DNA of 11,633 nt from an uncultured Ruminococcus sp. (GTDB lineage Bacteria; Bacillota; Clostridia; Oscillospirales; CAG-272): the NCBI GenBank assembly GCA_902782785.1, contig CACZOH010000229.1, forward strand, positions 1 through 11,633, written 5' to 3'. Within the stretch, counting starts at the first letter, position 1, and every line of letters starts with the position of its first letter. Below the pieces are notes generated by a model. It ran no database searches. It was not told the origin of the DNA and saw only the letters and a list, made by a program, of their open reading frames with translations. Positions 1 to 5,397 of this stretch are shown here, piece after piece. The translations under genes and the position numbers were made by a program.

Positions 1-2
1 AG

Positions 3-1544
3 GTCAGAGAAAGAAGACTTCCGCGCGGCGCCTCACAGAGCTGCAAACCGCGCGGCGGCAGATCGGCGAGTTACCAGATGCCGTTTTTCGACCTTTATAC
101 AAAGGATCACGGGCTTATCGTCGCCGTCGGCTGGTCGGGACAGTGGCAGGCTTCGTTTTCACACCTTGACGGAGATATAATACAGATAAAGACGGGGCTT
201 GAATATACCGCATTCAGGCTTCGCCCGGGCGAGCGCATACGCACGTCGTCCGTACTGCTCCTCGAGTATTACGGCGATCAGACGAAAGGGAGCAATCTTT
301 TCCGCCGTCTCGTGAAAAACGAGCTTTGCCCGTACAAGCCGGAGCAGTATCCGTTTTCGCTTGAGGGAATGGGTATGACGACTGAAAAGCATCTTTATCA
401 CATTGAAAAATTCAGAGAACACGGCGTAAAAGCCGATTATTACTGGATAGACGCGGGCTGGTACGGCAAGGGAGGCGTTCCCGGCGCGGGCGACTGGTAC
501 AAGCAGGTCGGCAACTGGGAGGTTCGGAAGGACGAGCATCCGAACGGACTTGCCGACGTTGTGGACGCCGTTGAGAGCATGGGGATGAAGTTCCTTTTGT
601 GGATGGAGCCGGAGCGCGTATATCCCGGAACGGACATAGCGGAGGCGCATCCCGAATGGCTTTATCCGACGGACGGATTTTACATCCTTCTGCGGCTCGA
701 TCTTGACGAGGTGCGCGAGTATCTGTTCGGTCTGATCTGCGGCTTGATCGACCGCCTTCACGTAAAATGCTTCCGCCAGGATTTCAATATGGAGCCCCTG
801 CAGTCGTGGCGCACGACCGATGAAATGTACCGCGGAGGCATGAACGAGATAAAATACGTGATGAACCTGTACCGCCTCTGGGATGATCTGCGCGCAAAAT
901 ACCCCGATCTGATAATAGACAACTGCGCCTCGGGCGGACGCAGGATAGACGCGGAAACGCTGACGCGTTCCATACCTATCTGGCGCACGGACGCGTTCTG
1001 CGAGCCGGATTGCGACCCGGACGCGATACAGACGCAGGCGTTCGGCTTCAACCGTTTTATCCCGTGCGCGGGCGGCGTCTGCAAAAAAGCGGGCGATACC
1101 TATACCGAGAGGAGCGCGTACGCTCCGGCGTACGTCGGAAGCTGGTGGTGGACGGACCGTCCGGAGCCCTCAAAGGAGCAGTTTGAATGGATGGCGCGTA
1201 TGTGTGATGAATACCGCCTGCTGCGTCCGTATTTCTCCTGCGACTTTTATCCGCTTGAAAACTGCGGCTGGTCGTACGGTCACGGCGGCTGGGCGGCTTA
1301 CCGCTACGACCGCCCCGAGGAAAACGACGGAGTCGTTCTCGTCTTCCGAAGAGCCGGCTCGTCCTGCGTCGCCTCGTCTTACCCCCTTACGGGACTCGAC
1401 CCTGACGGCGTTTACACGGTCACGGATAAAGACACGAACGAAACGCGGCAAATACCGGGCAAAACGCTTATCACGGAGGGCTTAAGCGTCAATATTCCGA
1501 ACAGACACGAAAGCAAGGTTTTGTTATATAAACTGAAAAAATAA
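3..1544 (+). CDS. GH36 alpha-galactosidase-type glycosidase, 5' end cut by window
   Basis: Retaining GH36 enzymes cleave terminal alpha-galactosides (melibiose, raffinose, galactomannan side chains); some members prefer alpha-N-acetylgalactosaminides, and I cannot tell which applies. The frame is open to the left edge, and the residues before the Met at 78 read as the family's GRS...MPFFDL segment, so 78 is internal and the N-terminal beta-sandwich domain lies mostly outside. Counting from that Met: VGWSGQW (17-23), barrel start with YYWIDAGWYG (121-130), WMEPE (175-179), RQDFN with likely nucleophile D235, the substrate-binding DNCASGG (281-287), and IWRTD with likely acid/base D305. The 70-residue nucleophile to acid/base distance suits the family. 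The usual KWD is RQD here. A short beta C-terminal domain ends the protein. The gene converges on the GH43 gene and stops just before a shared terminator. The family is clear; the substrate is unknown. Confidence 0.9.
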   Translation, partial: VRERRLPRGASQSCKPRGGRSASYQMPFFDLYTKDHGLIVAVGWSGQWQASFSHLDGDIIQIKTGLEYTAFRLRPGERIRTSSVLLLEYYGDQTKGSNLFRRLVKNELCPYKPEQYPFSLEGMGMTTEKHLYHIEKFREHGVKADYYWIDAGWYGKGGVPGAGDWYKQVGNWEVRKDEHPNGLADVVDAVESMGMKFLLWMEPERVYPGTDIAEAHPEWLYPTDGFYILLRLDLDEVREYLFGLICGLIDRLHVKCFRQDFNMEPLQSWRTTDEMYRGGMNEIKYVMNLYRLWDDLRAKYPDLIIDNCASGGRRIDAETLTRSIPIWRTDAFCEPDCDPDAIQTQAFGFNRFIPCAGGVCKKAGDTYTERSAYAPAYVGSWWWTDRPEPSKEQFEWMARMCDEYRLLRPYFSCDFYPLENCGWSYGHGGWAAYRYDRPEENDGVVLVFRRAGSSCVASSYPLTGLDPDGVYTVTDKDTNETRQIPGKTLITEGLSVNIPNRHESKVLLYKLKK

Positions 1545-1549
1545 AATAA

Positions 1550-1596
1550 CAGCCGCCGGGCGCTTTCAAAAGCATTCCGGCGGCTGCGATTTTTTT
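1550..1596. terminator. Bidirectional intrinsic terminator between GH36 and GH43
   Basis: A perfect 10-bp GC-rich stem (1550-1559 with 1577-1586) encloses a second small stem (1562-1565 with 1570-1573, loop TCAA). On the + strand it is followed by seven T (1590-1596). Read on the - strand, it is followed by a T-rich run (complement of 1535-1549). It can therefore end transcripts from both converging genes. The stop codon of the GH43 gene lies inside its + strand T-tract. Confidence 0.88.
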
Positions 1597-2485
1597 ATCC
1601 TATTCTTTCTCCGAGCTCAAACCCGTCGTCCGTCTCGGTTATCCTATACAGCCTCGGGCGCTCGTTCGGCGGGACGTTCGGACTGTGGAGTATAAGGTAA
1701 AGCCCGCCGTCAAAGCCGTCGAATATCATTCCGTGGCCGCCGTCCTCGTCGTATATGAATTTATCCGCGTGGCGCCACGGTCCTCTTATGCTTCCGCTGT
1801 CGCTCGTGGCGAGAGCCTCGACGTACCAGTACTGCGGACCGGCGTGAAAACCGGACCACAGCAAATACAGCTTTCCGTTTTTGCCGCGGCGGAAAAACGG
1901 GCCGTCCGTAACGTAATTCCGGCTTGTCGGGTCTATCAGAGAATACGACCATTCGGCGTCGCCCGCGCGGATTATCGTCTCGGGTTTACCCGCGGGAGCG
2001 GACAGATCGGGCGTAAGCGGCATTATTTCGACGGTGCCGTCGCCTATCTGCGTCCATTCGTGACAGAACGCCGTCCAGGGCGTCCCGTCGTCGTCCACGT
2101 AAAACGTCGCGTCAAGACATACCCAGCCCTCCGGCGTCAGAGGACCGTCCGTAAACGGCAGAAAAGGCCCTTCGGGACTGTTCCCCTTCAGTATCTGCGA
2201 GCATCGAAGATGCGTTTCGCTTCTGAAGCTGGCGAACATATAATACGCGCCGCCGTATTTATATACCTCAGGCGCAAAAAAGTCGCGGTCGGACCAGAAG
2301 TCGTCCGGTCTCGTAAAGCATTCGTAAGGCTCGCTCCAGTTTATAAGGTCGGTCGACGTATATACGTCAAGCCCCGTCCACGGGACGGTCTTGCATTTTT
2401 CCCCTCTTCTTGTGCCGTATAAATAATAAACCCCGTCCTCGGCGTAAACGAAAGGATCTCTTAAATGGATATCGCAAAGCTTCAC
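1595..2485 (-). CDS. GH43 family five-bladed beta-propeller glycosidase
   Basis: Predicted inverting exo-glycosidase of family GH43, whose members act mainly on beta-xylosides and alpha-arabinosides; the 296 residues make a single propeller with no accessory module and no signal peptide, so probably cytosolic. Visible landmarks are RDPFV at the N-terminus with general base D10, LDATFY with pKa-setting D125, and GGHGMIF (249-255) with H251 in the usual metal-site position. The general acid is normally Glu in an EGP motif, but here the motif is TDGPFF with D194. From memory, a subgroup of GH43-like proteins also has DGP, so this may mark a subfamily rather than a dead enzyme. The start is GTG at 2485: a GGAG lies 7 bases upstream and no better in-frame ATG is seen. 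It is monocistronic, divergent from the lipoprotein gene. The family is secure, activity and substrate are not. Confidence 0.9.
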   Translation of the reverse strand: MKLCDIHLRDPFVYAEDGVYYLYGTRRGEKCKTVPWTGLDVYTSTDLINWSEPYECFTRPDDFWSDRDFFAPEVYKYGGAYYMFASFRSETHLRCSQILKGNSPEGPFLPFTDGPLTPEGWVCLDATFYVDDDGTPWTAFCHEWTQIGDGTVEIMPLTPDLSAPAGKPETIIRAGDAEWSYSLIDPTSRNYVTDGPFFRRGKNGKLYLLWSGFHAGPQYWYVEALATSDSGSIRGPWRHADKFIYDEDGGHGMIFDGFDGGLYLILHSPNVPPNERPRLYRITETDDGFELGERIG

Positions 2486-2513
2486 CGTTTTTCTCCGTTT
2501 CCGTATGATTTTT

Positions 2514-2523
2514 TACGATCGTA
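2514..2523. promoter_or_regulatory. 10-bp perfect palindrome at the GH43 transcription start region
   Basis: TACGATCGTA is a perfect self-complementary 10-mer lying one base downstream of the proposed -10 box of the GH43 promoter, so it would cover the transcription start. A repressor site is possible. Only one copy was noticed and no regulator gene is in the window, so this is a weak call. Confidence 0.25.
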
Positions 2524-2524
2524 T

Positions 2525-2551
2525 ATTATACCGTTTTCCGCGCTTTTTCAA
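2525..2551 (-). promoter_or_regulatory. Putative sigma-A promoter of the GH43 gene
   Basis: On the - strand there is a perfect TATAAT -10 box (2525-2530), with TTGAAA (2546-2551) upstream as the -35. The spacer is 15 bp, shorter than the ideal 17, so the -35 assignment is uncertain. The -10 box lies about 40 bases before the GTG start. Confidence 0.5.
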
Positions 2552-2622
2552 GTGCTTTTTTGTAAATAACGGAAGCTGCCGGACGGGATTTTGAGCCAAA
2601 GAAAATAATTACGTCAAAAGCC

Positions 2623-2651
2623 TTGATTTTTTCGGACTTTTGTGTTATGAT
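2623..2651 (+). promoter_or_regulatory. Sigma-A promoter of the lipoprotein gene
   Basis: TTGATT (2623-2628), a 17-bp spacer and TATGAT (2646-2651), each one or two bases off consensus. It lies about 26 bases before the ATG at 2678, giving a short leader that holds the GGAGGA ribosome binding site at 2667-2672. It is divergent from the GH43 promoter about 70 bp away. Confidence 0.75.
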
Positions 2652-2677
2652 AAATCAAAATAAAACGGAGGAACATT

Positions 2678-3205
2678 ATGAAAAGATTACTTGTACTCTT
2701 GCTTGCGCTTCTGACGCTTGCGGTATTTACCGCCTGCTCGGAAACCCTGACCCCCGTTTCGACGACAACAGCCGGACAAACGGAACCGCCCGAAGAGACC
2801 GTAAAAGACGTGCTGTCCTTTTTAAACAAGGACGAGATCTATTTTGACGTTCATCTTTCGGACGGCATATTCGACAAAACCTCGATCAAGGTCGGCGATC
2901 AGACCCTCACCTCGTCGGGAAAAGCAAAATACACCGGAAGCGAGGAAATAGTATTTGAAGGCAAAAGCGATCTTGACAAGGAGATATATCTCGTCATCAT
3001 CTCGGTAAAAGCCGGCGAAAAAGCGATGAGCGACTATTCCGTCACGGAAGCGTCAGACTTTCCGGAAATGATATCGAAAAGGATCCCCATCCACAAGACG
3101 AACAAAGAAAAGATCCTCGTTATCGTGACGGATACAAAGGACGGATACGATCACAGCTTCGATTCTTCTCTGTCGGATATAATAAAAGCGGTGCTTGCCG
3201 ACTGA
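2678..3205 (+). CDS. Small secreted lipoprotein of unknown function
   Basis: A 175-residue predicted lipoprotein. Residues 1-19 form a signal peptide (KR, then a Leu-rich core), and VFTAC places the lipidated cysteine at C20, so the mature protein should be anchored to the outer face of the membrane. A Thr/Pro/Glu-rich tether (about 22-42) follows. The rest (about 43-175) looks like one mixed alpha/beta domain with alternating hydrophobic strands (YFDVHL, EEIVFEG, IYLVIISV, ILVIVTD) and a C-terminal helix. No Cys occurs after C20, and I recognise no catalytic motif or known family. The start is well supported by GGAGGA five bases upstream and a good promoter. It appears monocistronic, with a hairpin after the stop, although the phosphatase gene downstream has no clear promoter of its own and might be read through. 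Confidence 0.85.
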   Translation: MKRLLVLLLALLTLAVFTACSETLTPVSTTTAGQTEPPEETVKDVLSFLNKDEIYFDVHLSDGIFDKTSIKVGDQTLTSSGKAKYTGSEEIVFEGKSDLDKEIYLVIISVKAGEKAMSDYSVTEASDFPEMISKRIPIHKTNKEKILVIVTDTKDGYDHSFDSSLSDIIKAVLAD

Positions 3206-3229
3206 GCCGCGTTAAAACCGAAAAACGGA

Positions 3230-3272
3230 CCGGCGGTTGATCGACCATGCATCGACCGCCGGCGCATTCTTT
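3230..3272 (+). terminator. Terminator or attenuator after the lipoprotein gene
   Basis: A 12-bp stem (3230-3241 with 3251-3262, including one G-U pair) with a 9-base loop, followed by a weak, interrupted T-run (ATTCTTT, 3266-3272). The poor T-run suggests partial read-through into the phosphatase gene. The 3' arm can alternatively pair downstream (3259-3264 with 3284-3289). Confidence 0.6.
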
Positions 3273-3310
3273 AACGGCGTATCCGCCGGAATATCAAAAG
3301 GCAGAAAAAA

Positions 3311-3943
3311 ATGAAAATATATATAGTACGCCACGGAGAGACGGCGCTTAACGCAAAAAGCGTCATGCAGGGACGTCTTGACGAGCCGCTGAACGAAAGC
3401 GGCCGCGAGCTTGCCGTTATCACCGGGCAGAATATGAAAAACGTCCGTTTTGACGTCTGCATTTCAAGTCCGCTCAAAAGAGCGGAGGAGACGGCGAAAA
3501 TAATACTTAAGGAGAGCGGAAACGACATACCGGTAATATTTGACGACCGCATAACCGAAATAGATTTCGGCGAGCTTGAAGGAAAAAGGCTCTCCGAAAT
3601 GGGAGAGCAGGGTTATCTGTTTTATTCCGATCCTCTGAAATTCGACGGCTTTCCGCACGGCGAAAACGTGTATGACGTCCGTAAAAGGACCGGAGAGTTC
3701 CTTGAAGAGCTCATATCGAAAAACGACGGCAAAACTTATCTTGTAAGCACGCACGGCTGCGCGATGAGAGCGATGGTGAACGGGCTTTTTGACGATCCGT
3801 CGGATTTCTGGCGCGGTCACGCTCCGTATAACTGCTCCTTTACTATAATCGAGTGCGACGGCGGCGCGCCGCGCATAACGGCGCTTGACCGGGTGTTCTA
3901 CGACAAAGAGCTTATAGTGGACCGCTTCAAAACGTTCACTTAA
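3311..3943 (+). CDS. Histidine phosphatase (phosphoglycerate mutase-like) family protein
   Basis: A cytosolic phosphatase or phosphomutase of the histidine phosphatase superfamily; 210 residues fits the single-domain branch. The N-terminal VRHGET holds the phospho-accepting H8 with R7 and E10, and SPLKRAEET carries the second phosphate-binding arginine (R57). A DRITEIDFGELEG stretch supplies the likely acid (E83), and STHGCAMRAM provides the second histidine (H148). These residues are intact, so it should be active. The substrate cannot be read: family members act on phosphoglycerate, alpha-ribazole phosphate, sugar phosphates and others, and no cobalamin gene is nearby. Ribosome binding is modest (AAAGG at 3297-3301, nine bases before the ATG). 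No clear promoter lies between it and the lipoprotein terminator. The last 8 bp overlap the end of the convergent membrane protein gene. Confidence 0.92.
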   Translation: MKIYIVRHGETALNAKSVMQGRLDEPLNESGRELAVITGQNMKNVRFDVCISSPLKRAEETAKIILKESGNDIPVIFDDRITEIDFGELEGKRLSEMGEQGYLFYSDPLKFDGFPHGENVYDVRKRTGEFLEELISKNDGKTYLVSTHGCAMRAMVNGLFDDPSDFWRGHAPYNCSFTIIECDGGAPRITALDRVFYDKELIVDRFKTFT

Positions 3944-4838
3944 AGTGGTCTTTCCTGTCGTTTTGCTCCGTTACGAGCCCTTTCAGAAATGGCTTCATCA
4001 GCTCCTCCGTCTGCAGTCCGTACCTTTCCGCAAGGAACGAAATGATGTCGTACGGTATCTGCACGCTGTTCTTTTCGCTGCAGCTGCCTGCCATCCTGCC
4101 GATGCCGAACGCCTCGATCCTGACCTCGACCGGGTCGAGGTCACGGCTCCAGAACATATACATTTTTTTCTTCCGCTTCTTTGTCAGATAATTTGAGAGA
4201 AGCGCGACGGCGGTGCTGACGCCGAAGCCGAGCAGGATCGCCATGGGGATCGCGACGGCGGGCGACAAATACGTCTGTACGCGGTATATATCGGGCCATC
4301 CCCCGTTTTCCTCTCCTATCAGCGCCACCTCGATATAATAAACGACGATATAAACGGACAGAGGAATTATTCCGAGAAGACGGTCCTTCCACGTAAACAG
4401 ATGACCGCTCTCCGTCTGGAAAAACGAAACGAGTATAAGCACGGGACAGAAAACGTGCGTAACTATGTTGGAGCCGCCGAAAGCGTCCTCGGGCGACGCC
4501 CAGCTTATAAACATAAACACAAAGATCATCACGTAGGCGATGGACGTCGCCGCCGTATAATGCAGAAGCGCCGCCCATTTAGGCAGGATGAAACGCTTTT
4601 TTCTTATCCCCTCGACGGTGAAGGGGAAAACGAACGCCATCGCGAGCGCGGCGAGAGTATTTGAGATCATAGTGAAATATATGAAAGAGAAAAAGCCGTT
4701 CTCGTTGAAATTCGTTATAGACCTGTTCACGCCCGAGATCACGCCGTAAAAGGCGAGCGAAAGCGTAAGTATACAGCAGAGAAGCGCCGTTACGCTTCTT
4801 TTTTTTGACAGTACCGTCAGATATTCCCGGCCGTGCAT
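3936..4838 (-). CDS. Pr6Pr (FAR-17a/AIG1-like) membrane protein with extra C-terminal domain
   Basis: A six-segment membrane protein of 300 residues. Hydrophobic spans fall at about 15-37, 50-75, 85-113, 124-141, 152-175 and 190-216. The second span begins with YFTMISN and the fourth with VTHVFCP. These match FFTIQSN and LTHVVVP at the same places in the gene at 7139, so the two are paralogues. The pattern recalls bacterial Pr6Pr proteins and the eukaryotic AIG1/ADTRP lipid hydrolases, which use a membrane Thr and His; T56 and H128 would correspond, but enzymatic activity here is inference. After the last span comes a basic stretch (KKRKKK, 220-225) and a soluble tail of about 75 residues (226-300) absent from the paralogue, with a probable helix-rich end. 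ATG at 4838 has GGGAGGA five bases upstream and a good promoter. Monocistronic. Confidence 0.8.
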   Translation of the reverse strand: MHGREYLTVLSKKRSVTALLCCILTLSLAFYGVISGVNRSITNFNENGFFSFIYFTMISNTLAALAMAFVFPFTVEGIRKKRFILPKWAALLHYTAATSIAYVMIFVFMFISWASPEDAFGGSNIVTHVFCPVLILVSFFQTESGHLFTWKDRLLGIIPLSVYIVVYYIEVALIGEENGGWPDIYRVQTYLSPAVAIPMAILLGFGVSTAVALLSNYLTKKRKKKMYMFWSRDLDPVEVRIEAFGIGRMAGSCSEKNSVQIPYDIISFLAERYGLQTEELMKPFLKGLVTEQNDRKDHFK

Positions 4839-4874
4839 CGTATCCTCCCGTCCGACAAAAGCATTTGTTGTTTC

Positions 4875-4903
4875 ATTTTACCATAAACGTTTGACAAAGT
4901 CAA
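4875..4903 (-). promoter_or_regulatory. Sigma-A promoter of the 300-residue membrane protein gene
   Basis: On the - strand: TTGACT (4898-4903), a 17-bp spacer and TAAAAT (4875-4880), about 36 bases before the ATG. The -35 box is one arm of a small inverted repeat, TTGAC-AAA-GTCAA (4891-4903), which could be an operator or chance. Confidence 0.78.
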
Positions 4904-4950
4904 TACAGATCGCGGATTTTGCCGTCTTGAATAATTCACCGCCCGCCCAC

Positions 4951-4979
4951 TTGACAAAACCGCGCGTATATGTTATAAT
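4951..4979 (+). promoter_or_regulatory. Full-consensus sigma-A promoter of the 80-residue protein gene
   Basis: TTGACA (4951-4956), exactly 17 bp, then TATAAT (4974-4979), with a TGn extension of the -10 (4971-4973). All twelve box positions match consensus. It lies about 37 bases before the ATG at 5017 and is divergent from the membrane protein promoter. Confidence 0.9.
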
Positions 4980-5003
4980 CTCATACGGAAATACCGGAAA
5001 GGA

Positions 5004-5015
5004 ATGGTAAAGTAA
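5004..5015 (+). other. Three-codon minicistron (Met-Val-Lys-stop) between SD and start
   Basis: ATG GTA AAG TAA starts right after the purine-rich GGAAAGGA (4996-5003) and ends one base before the ATG at 5017, in another frame. The GGA at 4996-4998 is five bases from this ATG, whereas AAGGA (4999-5003) is 13 bases from the real start, which is longer than usual. The small cistron could be translated and reinitiated from, or it may be coincidence. Confidence 0.25.
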
Positions 5016-5016
5016 T

Positions 5017-5259
5017 ATGAAGAAAAAAACAGAATGGAACGCATACGGCTGGACCGTGATCCAGGAGTCCGACCCGGAAAAGCATATTCTTGAGATCGCC
5101 TGCCTTACCGAAAACGGCAAGGTCGTGCAGGTGAGAAGACGCCACAACGACGGCGAGGAGGAAAAGCTCACGGGCAAGCTGGACGAAACGTATTCTCTGC
5201 CGATGGATTTTGAAGAGTTCAAAAAGGCTGTTTCCAAAGGCTGGCTCACGCTCAAATGA
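5017..5259 (+). CDS. Small 80-residue cytosolic protein of unknown function
   Basis: I do not recognise this family. The protein is soluble and highly charged, without signal peptide or membrane segment. An aromatic opening (WNAYGW, residues 7-12) leads into what look like three beta-strands (about 12-17, 24-31, 36-42, the last with a VQVRRRH stretch). An acidic turn (GEEEK) and a helix near the end (DFEEFKKAV, 64-72) follow, finishing in GWLTLK. This would suit a compact beta-beta-beta-alpha fold, but that is inference. The single cysteine (C29) argues against a metal site. Gene reality is well supported by a full-consensus promoter, a terminator right after the stop, and no competing frame. 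The weak point is the start: the best ribosome binding sequence is 13 bases away with a three-codon minicistron in between, although GGTAAAG (5006-5012) is nearer. The signals suggest strong expression. Confidence 0.8.
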   Translation: MKKKTEWNAYGWTVIQESDPEKHILEIACLTENGKVVQVRRRHNDGEEEKLTGKLDETYSLPMDFEEFKKAVSKGWLTLK

Positions 5260-5284
5260 TTACAATGCCGTAAAAGCGGAACAT

Positions 5285-5316
5285 AACGGATCCCGGAAAA
5301 GATCCGTTTTTTCTTT
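5285..5316 (+). terminator. Intrinsic terminator after the 80-residue protein gene
   Basis: An 8-bp stem (5285-5292 with 5301-5308) with loop CCGGAAAA, followed by TTTT, C, TTT. An outer 7-bp pairing (5277-5283 with 5316-5322) encloses the stem and its T-tract, so two nested helices are possible. Confidence 0.85.
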
Positions 5317-5336
5317 GTTCCGGGCAAAATAACAGG

Positions 5337-5365
5337 TTGACAGTTTTACATATATGTGGTATAAT
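5337..5365 (+). promoter_or_regulatory. Full-consensus sigma-A promoter of the DUF5722 gene
   Basis: TTGACA (5337-5342), 17 bp, TATAAT (5360-5365), with a TGG extended -10 (5357-5359). It starts about 20 bases after the preceding terminator, so the gene is an independent unit with a leader of about 25-30 bases. Confidence 0.9.
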
Positions 5366-5397
5366 TTCATCAAACGGAACAAAAGGAGGAAAAAAGG

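Noticed and set aside
78..80. ATG 78 as the true start of the GH36 gene
   Set aside because: The frame is open to the edge and the upstream residues continue the GH36 sequence; the N-terminal domain would be missing otherwise.
1685..2422. 245-codon open frame on the + strand inside the GH43 gene
   Set aside because: Antisense shadow; the GH43 frame carries all family motifs, while this one is Arg/Val-rich and has no start signals.
4891..4919. TTGACA at 4891 as a second rightward promoter
   Set aside because: At 17 bp spacing the -10 position reads GCGGAT, which is not promoter-like; it is better seen as part of the leftward promoter repeat.
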